Assembly: GCA_910584935.1 (NCBI GenBank)
Contig: CAJUDU010000043.1
Span: 1 to 21,488, forward strand
Length of the DNA stretch: 21,488 bases
Origin: an uncultured Butyricicoccus sp.
Lineage (GTDB): Bacteria; Bacillota; Clostridia; Oscillospirales; Butyricicoccaceae
Reading direction: 5' to 3'
Made by a program: the position numbers and the translations under genes. The notes under the pieces were generated by a model. It was not told where the DNA came from. It saw nothing but the letters and a program-made list of their open reading frames with translations, and made no database searches. This document shows, one piece after another, positions 7,040 to 14,140 of this stretch (position 1 is its first letter; each line of letters begins with the position of its first letter).

Positions 7040-8392
7040 TTGGGAAAATATTTTGGTACTGACGGCGTGCGCGGTGTGGCAAACGTCGAGCTTGATGCAA
7101 TGCTGGCATTTAAAATTGGTGCGGCAGCGGCATATGTATTAACACAGGAACGCCAGCAGGGCGGCAAAGCCAAACTGCTGATTGGCAAAGATACCCGCAT
7201 TTCCTCTGATATGCTGGAAAATGCGTTGATTGCTGGCATTTGTTCGGTTGGGGCGGATGTGGAGCCGCTTGGCGTAATTCCAACGCCAGCGATTGCCTAT
7301 TTAACCATAAAACATAAGGCGGATGCGGGCATTGTCATTTCCGCAAGCCATAATTCATATGAATATAATGGCATTAAAATTTTTGCGGGCAGTGGCTATA
7401 AGCTTTCGGATGAGCTGGAAGCCCGTATCGAAACCCTGATTGATGATATTGAAAGTGTGCCCAAAGCCAGCCATGCAGCCATTGGCTGCGTGCTGAAAAG
7501 TAAAATTGACCCGGTTGTGGAATATACTGACCATCTTGCCGAAACCATTGATGGCGATTTGTCCGGGCTGCGTGTTGCGGTGGACTGCGCCAATGGCGCA
7601 TCGTCCACCACCATTACCCGCTTAATGCGTTTGATGGAATGTAAAGCCGATTACCGGTTCTATGAACCAGATGGTATTAACATCAATGATGGCTGTGGTT
7701 CAACCCATTTGGAAAATTTACAGGCACGGGTGCGCCGTGGGGAATTTGACCTTGGCGTTGCGTTTGACGGTGACGCCGACCGATGCCTGATTGTCGATGA
7801 AAAGGGCGAAGTGCTTGACGGTGACCGCATTATGGCAGTTTGTGCCGCCCGTATGAAGCAGCAAGGCAAATTGCGCGGCGGTGCGTTTGTGGCAACGGTG
7901 CTGTCCAATATGGGGCTTCATGCTTATGCCAAGAAAAAAGGGATGCGCATTGAATGCGCCAATGTCGGCGACCGGTATGTACTGGAAATGATGCTGAACA
8001 AAGGCTATATCCTTGGTGGGGAACAGTCTGGCCATGTTATTTTCCTGGAATATGCGTCCACAGGCGATGGGCAGCTAACAGCCGTGCAGTTTATGCATAT
8101 CCTCAAGCAAAGCGGCAGAAAATGTTCGGAAATTGCCGCGGAAGTTGTGCCATGGCCCCAGGTGATGATCAATGTACAGGTGCCAAATGCGGAAAAGAAA
8201 ACCATTGCGGAACGCCCGGAAGTTGCCGCATCAATCCAGCAGGCACAAGCCAATTTAGGGGAAGGGCGTATTTTGGTGCGCGCTTCCGGCACGGAAGCAC
8301 TCGTGCGGGTGATGGTGGAAGGCATTGACGCGGATAAAGTTGCTGCTGCTGCGGAAAATGTCGCGGAAGCAATCCGGAAGATTGTACAGTGA
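7040..8392 (+). CDS. glmM: Phosphoglucosamine mutase
   Basis: GlmM converts glucosamine-6-phosphate to glucosamine-1-phosphate, the step after GlmS on the path to UDP-GlcNAc. The 450-residue protein has the N-terminal FGTDGVRG (5-12), the phosphoserine loop ISASHN (100-105, S103 expected to be phosphorylated), the metal loop DGDADR (243-248) and the C-terminal phosphate-binding RASGTEALVRVM. The start is TTG at 7040 with AGGGTGA 7 nt upstream, and the encoded MGKYFGTDG is the usual family N-terminus. It follows ruvB by 39 nt and probably shares the ruvC promoter. After the serine loop it reads HNSYEYNG where many relatives have HNP. glmS lies about 870 nt downstream under a separate ribozyme-controlled promoter. 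Confidence 0.96.
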   Translation: MGKYFGTDGVRGVANVELDAMLAFKIGAAAAYVLTQERQQGGKAKLLIGKDTRISSDMLENALIAGICSVGADVEPLGVIPTPAIAYLTIKHKADAGIVISASHNSYEYNGIKIFAGSGYKLSDELEARIETLIDDIESVPKASHAAIGCVLKSKIDPVVEYTDHLAETIDGDLSGLRVAVDCANGASSTTITRLMRLMECKADYRFYEPDGININDGCGSTHLENLQARVRRGEFDLGVAFDGDADRCLIVDEKGEVLDGDRIMAVCAARMKQQGKLRGGAFVATVLSNMGLHAYAKKKGMRIECANVGDRYVLEMMLNKGYILGGEQSGHVIFLEYASTGDGQLTAVQFMHILKQSGRKCSEIAAEVVPWPQVMINVQVPNAEKKTIAERPEVAASIQQAQANLGEGRILVRASGTEALVRVMVEGIDADKVAAAAENVAEAIRKIVQ

Positions 8393-8401
8393 TTTTATTT
8401 G

Positions 8402-8439
8402 GGGCAATCCGCCATTGCAGGCGCAGTGGCGGATTGCCC
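8402..8439 (+). terminator. 13-bp hairpin after glmM, without a T-run
   Basis: Positions 8402-8414 and 8427-8439 are perfect inverted repeats (GGGCAATCCGCCA with its complement) around a 12-nt loop, 10 nt after the glmM stop. There is no T-run after it on either strand. It could stabilise the 3' end of the upstream message, or end it by another route. The next gene starts 45 nt on. Confidence 0.55.
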
Positions 8440-8483
8440 TGCTTGAAAAGGATTTGGTTTTGAAAAAATGAAGGAGCAGGAAA

Positions 8484-8909
8484 TTGACAGCAGATCTAAA
8501 GGAAAAAACCATTCGGCTATGGTTTGATATGTGGCTGGAACAAAAAGATTTGGGAATTGATAATATTTTTGCAGAAAATGCGGTTTATACGGAAAGCTGG
8601 GGACCAGAATACCATGGCAGCCAACTGATAAAGCATTGGTTTCAGGAATGGAATACCCGTGGCAAAGTCGTAACATGGGAAATTAAGCAGTTTTTCCATA
8701 AAGAAAACCAAACAATGGCAGAATGGTATTTCAAAAATGAAATGCAGGATGGCAGCGTGGAAGAATTTGATGGGTGTTCTCTTGTGGAATGGGCAGAAAA
8801 CGGGCAAATAAAATTACTCAAAGAATTTGGATGCAATTTACATCGCTATAACCCTTACCAAAAGGGGAATGTGCCGCAGTTCCAGGATGGGACGGCAAAG
8901 TGGTTTTAG
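8484..8909 (+). CDS. NTF2/SnoaL-like small protein
   Basis: This 141-residue soluble protein has the look of the SnoaL-like NTF2 fold: an N-terminal helix with IRLWFDMWLEQKD, a strand around FAENAVYTESWGPEYHG, the helix IKHWFQEWN, then alternating strands ending in EFDGCSLVEW and LLKEFGC. Such proteins range from ketosteroid-isomerase-like enzymes to binding proteins, and nothing here fixes a substrate. The start is TTG at 8484 with AAGGAG 7 nt upstream; there is no better ATG. It lies between glmM and the glmS promoter, and no convincing promoter of its own is visible. Its transcript must pass the 13-bp hairpin if it is expressed from upstream. Confidence 0.8.
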   Translation: MTADLKEKTIRLWFDMWLEQKDLGIDNIFAENAVYTESWGPEYHGSQLIKHWFQEWNTRGKVVTWEIKQFFHKENQTMAEWYFKNEMQDGSVEEFDGCSLVEWAENGQIKLLKEFGCNLHRYNPYQKGNVPQFQDGTAKWF

Positions 8910-8937
8910 CCAGATGCAAGGGAAAATGAATTACTGT

Positions 8938-8966
8938 TTGAATTTCAGGGCGGGGTGTGATATAAT
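8938..8966 (+). promoter_or_regulatory. Promoter of the glmS ribozyme-glmS transcript
   Basis: TTGAAT (8938-8943), a 17-nt spacer and a perfect TATAAT (8961-8966) preceded by TGA, an extended -10. Transcription would begin near 8973, about 59 nt before the ribozyme cleavage point. Confidence 0.8.
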
Positions 8967-9025
8967 ATATCCCGTGTGATTGGAATACGCGATTGGGAGG
9001 CGGATAAAACCTGTAAAATTGAATC

Positions 9026-9192
9026 AGAAAAGCGCCAGGACTATGTTGCTGCCCGCGGCATAGTTGACGAGGGAAAGGGTTTATCGAAAGATTCGGCGGA
9101 TGGCCCTTCGGCTGATCGTGTGTTGGTCGTTAGCGACCCTTCAAAAAACAGGGGCAACCCTGTAACAAAGGGGTTTCGCGTAACCCACTATT
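9026..9192 (+). ncRNA. glmS ribozyme: glmS ribozyme (glucosamine-6-phosphate riboswitch)
   Basis: The conserved core is easily read: AGCGCC at 9031-9036, GACGAGG at 9066-9072, ATCGAA at 9083-9088, then TTCGGCGGAT. ACTATG/CATAGT (9040-9045 with 9059-9064) forms the second helix, and AAGGG/CCCTT (9075-9079 with 9104-9108) replaces the family's usual GGAGG/CCTCC while keeping the pairing. By homology the RNA cleaves itself 5' of the G at 9032 when glucosamine-6-phosphate is bound, exposing the glmS message to decay. The 3' accessory helices (about 9115-9192, including GGGTT/AACCC) are less certain, so the right boundary is approximate. It sits 70 nt before glmS, as in other Firmicutes. Confidence 0.93.
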
Positions 9193-9261
9193 TTTATACC
9201 CTTTTTTAGGAATTTACGATTACGTTTTTTATATGATGACTCATGCAGGAGGAAAACAATT

Positions 9262-11097
9262 ATGTGTGGAATCGTTGGTTTTACCGGCAAAGATAACGCA
9301 TTACCGATATTACTCAAAGGTTTATACAGCCTGGAATACCGCGGCTATGATTCCGCTGGCATTGCTGCATTTACAAAAGATGGGTTAACTGTTGTCAAAT
9401 CACGCGGGCGTATTGCAAACCTGGAAGATAAAATCCATGCAGAAGGCGGCATTACCGCTTGCTGCGGCATTGGGCATACCCGCTGGGCAACCCATGGCGA
9501 ACCGTCTGACCGCAATTCCCATCCGCACCTTGGCGGCAAAGGTAAAGTTGCTGTGGTGCATAATGGCATTATTGAAAATTATCTGGAACTGCGCAGCCAG
9601 CTTGAAAAACATGGTTATGTATTCCAGTCTGAAACCGATACTGAAACAGTTGCCCATCTGGTCGATTATCTGCATACAGGCAAACATGAAGAGCTTGCCA
9701 TGACAGTGCTGAAAGCAATTGGTATGCTGCGCGGTTCTTATGCGTTGGGTGTTGTTTCCATGGATGATACCAGCGAAATCGTTGCGGCACGCCGGGATAA
9801 CCCGCTTGTCATTGGCTTGGGCGACGGTGAAAATATGATTGCATCCGATATTACGGCAATTATTTCCCGTACCCGTAAATATATCATCCTGGATGATGGA
9901 GAAGTTGCGATTGTCCGTCCAGACAGCGTGACTGTGATGAACTCTTTTGGCGATATCGTTGAAAAACAGCCGCAGGAAGTGAATTGGGATTTATCCGCCG
10001 CGGAAAAAGGCGGTTATGAACATTTCATGATTAAAGAAATCATGGAACAGCCGCAGGCGGTATCCAATACCATCCATCCTCGTATCAAAGATGGCAAAGT
10101 GGTCTTTGAAGATGAGGGCTTAACCGATGAGCGCCTTGCAAATGCACACCATATCCATATCATTGGCTGTGGTTCCGCACTTCATGCCGGTATGGTTGGG
10201 CGCTCTATTATTGAAAAATTAAGCCGGGTGCGCTGCACGGCATGGGTCGCGTCAGAATTCCGGTATGAAAATCCGATTATTGAACCCGATGATTTATGTA
10301 TTGTCATCAGCCAGTCCGGGGAAACCGCGGATACCCTTGCTGCCATGCGGCAGGCAAAACAAGCGGGTGCATATACGGCAGCAATTGTCAATGTGGTATC
10401 ATCGACCATTGCGCGGGAGGCGGATGGCGTATTATACCTGTGGGCGGGCCCGGAAATTGCCGTGGCAACCACCAAAGCTTATTCCGCGCAGCTTGGCGCG
10501 TTATATCTGTTTGCTGTCAAGCTGGCAAGTGTGCGCGGCACGATTACAGCGGCACAGGAAAAAACATATTGTGATGCCCTTTATGCGGTTCCTAAGCAGA
10601 TTGAAAAAATGCTGGAAACCAAAGGACAAATGCAGTATCTTGCTACCCGTTACGCAAACCGTTCGAGTGTTTTTTATCTAGGGCGCACGCTGGATTATGC
10701 CGCCGCAATGGAAGCATCACTCAAGCTGAAAGAAGTATCCTATGTGCATAGTGAAGCGTATGCCGCAGGCGAACTGAAACATGGCACAATTTCCCTTATT
10801 GAGCATGGCACATTAGTGGTTGCCCTTGCAACCCAGCCCGAACTTTATGAAAAAACAATCTCCAATATCCGGGAGGTAGCGTCCCGTGGCGCAGAGGTGA
10901 TTCTCATTGCGGGTGATGGGTTTGAAGGTGATACATCCTGCTGCAACTATGTATTGCACCTGCCCAAAATCCCGCCTGAACTGAGTGCTTCCCTGTCCAT
11001 TGTGCCGCTCCAGCTTTTGGCATATTATATCGCGGTAGAACGTTCGTGCGATGTCGATAAGCCCAGAAATCTTGCAAAATCTGTAACTGTCGAGTGA
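9262..11097 (+). CDS. glmS: Glutamine--fructose-6-phosphate aminotransferase (isomerizing)
   Basis: GlmS makes glucosamine-6-phosphate from fructose-6-phosphate and glutamine, the entry step of amino-sugar and peptidoglycan precursor synthesis. The 611-residue protein has the N-terminal nucleophile cysteine C2 (MCGIVGFTG), the class II amidotransferase motifs GHTRWATHG and HNGIIENY, two SIS sugar-isomerase domains (roughly 285-415 and 455-595, with SQSGETADT and CGSALHAG) and the usual C-terminal tail KPRNLAKSVTVE. It is complete. The ATG at 9262 has a strong AGGAGG (9246-9251) upstream. It is transcribed behind the glmS ribozyme, so product feedback on mRNA stability is expected. Confidence 0.98.
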   Translation: MCGIVGFTGKDNALPILLKGLYSLEYRGYDSAGIAAFTKDGLTVVKSRGRIANLEDKIHAEGGITACCGIGHTRWATHGEPSDRNSHPHLGGKGKVAVVHNGIIENYLELRSQLEKHGYVFQSETDTETVAHLVDYLHTGKHEELAMTVLKAIGMLRGSYALGVVSMDDTSEIVAARRDNPLVIGLGDGENMIASDITAIISRTRKYIILDDGEVAIVRPDSVTVMNSFGDIVEKQPQEVNWDLSAAEKGGYEHFMIKEIMEQPQAVSNTIHPRIKDGKVVFEDEGLTDERLANAHHIHIIGCGSALHAGMVGRSIIEKLSRVRCTAWVASEFRYENPIIEPDDLCIVISQSGETADTLAAMRQAKQAGAYTAAIVNVVSSTIAREADGVLYLWAGPEIAVATTKAYSAQLGALYLFAVKLASVRGTITAAQEKTYCDALYAVPKQIEKMLETKGQMQYLATRYANRSSVFYLGRTLDYAAAMEASLKLKEVSYVHSEAYAAGELKHGTISLIEHGTLVVALATQPELYEKTISNIREVASRGAEVILIAGDGFEGDTSCCNYVLHLPKIPPELSASLSIVPLQLLAYYIAVERSCDVDKPRNLAKSVTVE

Positions 11098-11105
11098 TTT
11101 TATAT

Positions 11106-11133
11106 GGGTTTTGCACAAATTAAAATACCCTTT
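11106..11133 (+). terminator. Candidate terminator after glmS
   Basis: GGGTTTT (11106-11112) pairs with AAAATACCC (11122-11130) with one bulged base, followed by TTTA. The stem is AT-rich and the T-run short, but the position, 8 nt after the glmS stop and before the next promoter, is right. Confidence 0.45.
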
Positions 11134-11167
11134 ATACGACAAGATTCACGAGAAAAACAAAAATGTG

Positions 11168-11196
11168 TTGACAATTAGCGGAAACTATAATATAAT
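11168..11196 (+). promoter_or_regulatory. Fully consensus sigma-A promoter of the sigma-factor gene
   Basis: TTGACA (11168-11173), a 17-nt spacer and TATAAT (11191-11196): both hexamers match the vegetative consensus exactly. The leader is only about 18 nt, with a weak ribosome-binding site. Confidence 0.88.
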
Positions 11197-11220
11197 TGTA
11201 GAAAATATGGAATCGAGTGA

Positions 11221-11817
11221 ATGGGACTGGATACCGGCAAGATGAATGAAACTGAATTGTGTGCTGCTGCAAAGGCTGGTGACAGCCAGGCGGTGGAAAT
11301 TTTGGTCAGCCGGTATGCCAAACTGGTTAAGACCTGCGCACGCGCATATTTCATTGCGGGCGCTGAAAGTGAGGATCTTATCCAAGAAGGGATGCTCGGG
11401 CTGTGGCGTGCGGTGGTGACATTTGACCCGACACGCGGCGTGCCGTTTGAAGCATATGCCCGCACCTGCATCAGCCGCCGGATTTATTCGGCGGTGCGTG
11501 ATGGCGCAGCGATGAAACACGAACCCTTAAATCAGTCCCTGCCGTTTGAAAAGCCTCTTTTTGAAGACAATGCGGAATCCCACCACAGCACCCCGGTCTT
11601 ATCCGACCCCGAAGCGCTTGTAATCAGCATGGAAGAACAGGCAGAACGCCTGCACCGCCTGCGGGATCTTCTCTCTGTTTTTGAAGCACAGGTCCTGTCG
11701 CTGTACCTGAACGGCTTTTCCTATGATGAAATTGCCGTGCGGCTGCATAAGCCGCGCAAATCAGTCGATAACGCAATGCAGCGTATCCGGCGGAAATCGG
11801 CTTCCATACCCCCTTAA
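11221..11817 (+). CDS. Sigma-70-family RNA polymerase sigma factor, SigH-like
   Basis: This 198-residue protein has sigma region 2 (EDLIQEGMLGLWRAV, around 50-64, then FDPTRGVPFEAYA and RTCISRRIYSAVRD) and a C-terminal region 4 helix-turn-helix (LNGFSYDEIAVRLHKPRKSV, about 162-181, then DNAMQRIRRK). The pattern matches SigH-type sporulation/transition sigma factors, which end in a similar SxDNAxQRxRRK. Compared with SigH (about 215 aa) it is slightly short, and it does not have the neighbours usual for sigH, so I do not assign the symbol. An alternative start at ATG 11242 would remove seven residues, and the upstream ribosome-binding site is weak for both. Expression should come from the consensus promoter 25 nt upstream. 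Its target genes cannot be read from this window. Confidence 0.85.
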   Translation: MGLDTGKMNETELCAAAKAGDSQAVEILVSRYAKLVKTCARAYFIAGAESEDLIQEGMLGLWRAVVTFDPTRGVPFEAYARTCISRRIYSAVRDGAAMKHEPLNQSLPFEKPLFEDNAESHHSTPVLSDPEALVISMEEQAERLHRLRDLLSVFEAQVLSLYLNGFSYDEIAVRLHKPRKSVDNAMQRIRRKSASIPP

Positions 11818-11822
11818 GGTGG

Positions 11823-11875
11823 CATCAGGGCGCGCCCCTGTCCCGCAATAAATTCTAATTTCAGCGTTCCTGATG
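11823..11875 (+). repeat. Inverted repeat enclosing a GC palindrome after the sigma gene
   Basis: CATCAGG (11823-11829) is the exact complement of CCTGATG (11869-11875). Between them, GGGCGCGCCC is a ten-base palindrome. The structure fills most of the 90-nt gap between the sigma gene and the zinc-ribbon gene and has no T-run. It could be a message-stabilising or processing structure. Confidence 0.4.
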
Positions 11876-11907
11876 TGGAACCAAGGTATCAAAGAGAGGT
11901 AAAAAGA

Positions 11908-12186
11908 ATGTACCAGGACAAGACGTTAGTATGCAAGGAATGTGGCAATGAATTTGTATTCACCGCTGGTGAACAGGAATTTTACGCAGAACGTGGCTTC
12001 CAAAATGAGCCGCAGCGCTGCAAAACCTGCCGTGACGCACGCAAAAATGCGGCTCGCGGTCCGCGTGAATTTTTCACTGCTACCTGCGCTGCCTGCGGCG
12101 GTGAAGCACGGGTTCCATTTGAGCCAAAGTCTGACCGCCCTGTATATTGCAGCGAATGCTTCGCCAAAATGAAGGCAGCTGACTAA
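11908..12186 (+). CDS. Double zinc-ribbon protein (zf-trcl plus CxxC-x17-CxxC)
   Basis: This 92-residue protein has two four-cysteine zinc sites. The first is C9-x2-C12 ... C38-x2-C41, within a pattern (DKTLVCKECG, then QRCKTCRDARK) that fits the probable zinc-ribbon family zf-trcl. The second is C60-x2-C63, 17 residues, then C81-x2-C84, exactly the CxxC-x17-CxxC domain. Proteins of this type are common small Clostridia proteins of unknown function and are sometimes presumed to bind nucleic acid. The ATG at 11908 has AGAGAGG (11893-11899) upstream; an 11-codon in-frame extension to 11875 would swallow that site and is rejected. It may be co-transcribed with the sigma gene, since no promoter of its own is clear, and a strong terminator follows. 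Confidence 0.85.
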   Translation: MYQDKTLVCKECGNEFVFTAGEQEFYAERGFQNEPQRCKTCRDARKNAARGPREFFTATCAACGGEARVPFEPKSDRPVYCSECFAKMKAAD

Positions 12187-12216
12187 TGGGAAAATGCCCC
12201 ATTGTTTTGGGGCTGG

Positions 12217-12251
12217 GGGTGCCGAAACCATCGGGTTTCCGGCACCCTTTT
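12217..12251 (+). terminator. Strong intrinsic terminator after the zinc-ribbon gene
   Basis: GGGTGCC (12217-12223) pairs with GGCACCC (12241-12247), and GAAACC extends the stem against GGTTTC with one bulge, giving 13 pairs, followed by TTTT. A second small hairpin, GCCCC/GGGGC, precedes it at 12196-12213. Confidence 0.85.
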
Positions 12252-12286
12252 GTCTGCGGTAAACAGAAAAACATCAGATATCTGTA

Positions 12287-12315
12287 TTGAAATCGTCGGG
12301 AAAAGGCAGTATAAT
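12287..12315 (+). promoter_or_regulatory. Promoter of the DUF1858 gene
   Basis: TTGAAA (12287-12292), a 17-nt spacer and a perfect TATAAT (12310-12315), 36 nt after the preceding terminator. The leader is about 50 nt and ends in GGAGG (12361-12365). Confidence 0.8.
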
Positions 12316-12373
12316 ACTTGTAGTTAAAATCAGACTGCCAAGAATTGCAGTGAAAAAAACGGAGGTTTCATAA

Positions 12374-12577
12374 ATGGCTACCATCACAAAGAAAACAACA
12401 ATTGGCGAAGTGCTCGCCATGGATATGGGCACCGCGAAATTTTTCCTCGAAATGGGAATGCACTGTTTGGGTTGCCCGTCCTCACAGGGCGAATCCATTG
12501 AAGAAGCCTGTATGGTGCATGGGCTGGCGCCGGATGAACTGATTGACAAACTCAATGGGTTCCTGGCGGATAAATAA
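12374..12577 (+). CDS. DUF1858 domain protein (hybrid-cluster-protein-associated redox disulfide type)
   Basis: This 67-residue protein consists of one DUF1858 domain: an N-terminal TIGEVLAMD segment, AKFFLEMGMHCLGCP with a C31-x2-C34 pair, and a C-terminal helix DELIDKLNGFL. The family is described as a putative redox-active disulfide domain, often found near hybrid cluster protein genes in anaerobes; no such gene is in this window. The ATG at 12374 has GGAGG 8 nt upstream and the gene has its own strong promoter and terminator, so it looks like a well-expressed single-gene unit. The exact role is unknown. Confidence 0.9.
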   Translation: MATITKKTTIGEVLAMDMGTAKFFLEMGMHCLGCPSSQGESIEEACMVHGLAPDELIDKLNGFLADK

Positions 12578-12585
12578 TCAAAACC

Positions 12586-12622
12586 GGGGGGCGGCGGTAT
12601 TTGCCAGCCCCCACTATTTTTT
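12586..12622 (+). terminator. Intrinsic terminator after the DUF1858 gene
   Basis: GGGGGC (12587-12592) pairs with GCCCCC (12607-12612), extended inside by GGC/GCC, and is followed by ACTATTTTTTG. It ends 22 nt before trmK, which has no clear promoter of its own, so some read-through may feed trmK-nif3-rqcH. Confidence 0.75.
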
Positions 12623-12643
12623 GTGTTTTGCCAGAGGAACGCT

Positions 12644-13348
12644 ATGGAACAGAAAACAAACATTGTGCTGACACCCCGTTTGCTGGCGATTGCAAGCCAG
12701 GTTGCCCCTGGCGCTGCTTTTGCGGATATTGGCACAGACCATGCCCATCTGCCGGTATGGCTGCTGCAAAATGGGCGTATCCAGTGGGCTGCCGCCTCGG
12801 ATATCCGGCGCGGACCGCTTGCCCGCGCCCGCGAAACCGCGGCGCGGTATGGCTGGCTGGATGCCATTTCCCTGCGCCTTGGCGCAGGGCTGGAACCTAT
12901 TTCGCCGCAGGAATGCGATACCATCGCCATTGCGGGCATGGGCGGCGAAACCATTGCGGATATTTTAGCCGCAGCGCCTTGGACAGCAGAAGGCAGTCAT
13001 TTGTTGCTGCTTCAGCCCATGACCATGGCTGCGCGGCTGCGTCAATGGCTTTGGGCAAATGGCTATGCCATTGCAAAAGAAACCCTTTGCCGGGAAGAAC
13101 ACCGGCATTATACCATACTCACCGTGCGCGGCGGCGCTGCCAAACAAAATATTCCCCTTGCGGAATGTTGTTTGTCCCCCGCATTGCTGCGGGCAGATGG
13201 CGCAAAAGAATATTTATCTCATTTGCTGCAGCGGGAACTGCGTGCGCTTCATGGCTTGCAGCAGGCGCAAAAACAGGATGTCATACGGCTGGCTGAGCAG
13301 CAGCTTACCATCAATACGTTAAAACATGGGCTGGAGGAACTTTTATGA
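12644..13348 (+). CDS. trmK: tRNA (adenine(22)-N(1))-methyltransferase
   Basis: TrmK methylates N1 of adenine-22 in tRNAs, using S-adenosylmethionine. The 234-residue protein has the characteristic N-terminal LTPRLLAIA (9-17), the SAM-binding motif FADIGTDHAHLP (26-37), an ASDIRRGPL segment and IAGMGGETI (96-104), all typical of the YqfN/TrmK family. The C-terminal third is helical and rich in Q and L, matching the family's coiled-coil tail. The ATG at 12644 has AGAGGAA just upstream; an in-frame GTG at 12623 lies in the terminator tail and is not used. The stop overlaps the nif3 start in ATGA, the same trmK-nif3 pairing known in many Firmicutes (yqfN-yqfO). Confidence 0.93.
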   Translation: MEQKTNIVLTPRLLAIASQVAPGAAFADIGTDHAHLPVWLLQNGRIQWAAASDIRRGPLARARETAARYGWLDAISLRLGAGLEPISPQECDTIAIAGMGGETIADILAAAPWTAEGSHLLLLQPMTMAARLRQWLWANGYAIAKETLCREEHRHYTILTVRGGAAKQNIPLAECCLSPALLRADGAKEYLSHLLQRELRALHGLQQAQKQDVIRLAEQQLTINTLKHGLEELL

Positions 13349-14121
13349 CAACAGTAAATGATATTTTGGCTTTATTGGAGCAATTTGCACCAGTATCATT
13401 GGCGGAAAGCTGGGATAATGTTGGGCTGATGGCAGGCGATTCCGCACAAGCTGTATCCAAGGTGTTGTGTGCGCTGGATGTGACCGAAGGTGTTGTTGCG
13501 GAAGCCATACAAAATGGCGCGCAGCTGATTGTTGCACATCATCCGCTGATTTTTACATCTGTCCATGCCGTGACCACCCGCGACGCCACAGGGCGGGCGC
13601 TGATAAATGCGATACAGCACCAGATTTCTGTAATTTGTATGCACACAAATGCGGATTGTGCCGAGGGCGGCGTTAATGATGCGCTTGCCGAAACGTTAGG
13701 GCTTGCGGATATTGTAAATTTGGAAGCTGGGGAAAACGGGATGTTGGGGCGTGTAGGCAATTTGCCCGCTGCTATGCAGCCGGGGGAATTTGCTGCTTAT
13801 GTGAAAACCAAGCTGCACGCCGGCGGCGTGCGCTTTACCGATGGCGGGCAAATGATTTCCCGCGTTGCGGTTGGCGGCGGCGCTTGCGGCAAAATGATGG
13901 ATTATGCCATTGCAAAAGATGCACAGGCATTTGTCATTGGCGACTGCTCCTATGATCTCATGCAGCGCGCCCAGGCTTTGGGGCTGACACTGGTGGATGC
14001 AGGACATTTCCCAACTGAAAACCCGGTGACGGCTGTGTTTGCCGCAAAAATAAAAGAAAAATTTCAACAGGTGGATGCCGTTTGCAGCCAAACCCATTGC
14101 GACTGCATCCAGTTTGTGTGA
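13345..14121 (+). CDS. Nif3-like dinuclear metal centre hexameric protein (DUF34)
   Basis: This 258-residue protein has the metal-ligand motifs of the Nif3/YqfO family: VAHHPLIF with H65 and H66, HTNAD with D104, and DAGHFPTENP with H221 and E225. Two such half-domains surround a dimetal site. It lacks the ~100-residue insertion seen in longer YqfO proteins. The biochemical function is not settled; GTP cyclohydrolase and metal-insertion activities have been proposed for relatives. The start overlaps trmK by 4 nt and has GGAGG (13333-13337) inside the trmK end, so the pair is translationally coupled. Confidence 0.93.
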   Translation: MTTVNDILALLEQFAPVSLAESWDNVGLMAGDSAQAVSKVLCALDVTEGVVAEAIQNGAQLIVAHHPLIFTSVHAVTTRDATGRALINAIQHQISVICMHTNADCAEGGVNDALAETLGLADIVNLEAGENGMLGRVGNLPAAMQPGEFAAYVKTKLHAGGVRFTDGGQMISRVAVGGGACGKMMDYAIAKDAQAFVIGDCSYDLMQRAQALGLTLVDAGHFPTENPVTAVFAAKIKEKFQQVDAVCSQTHCDCIQFV

Positions 14122-14140
14122 TACTTGGAGGAATTGATCG

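Noticed and set aside
8976..9209. A 77-codon open frame between the NTF2-like gene and glmS
   Set aside because: It lies on the glmS ribozyme; the RNA motifs explain the conservation and the frame has no ribosome-binding site.
12274..12954. A 226-codon leftward open frame over the DUF1858 and trmK genes
   Set aside because: Both rightward genes are recognised families with good start signals, and the leftward frame contains no known domain.
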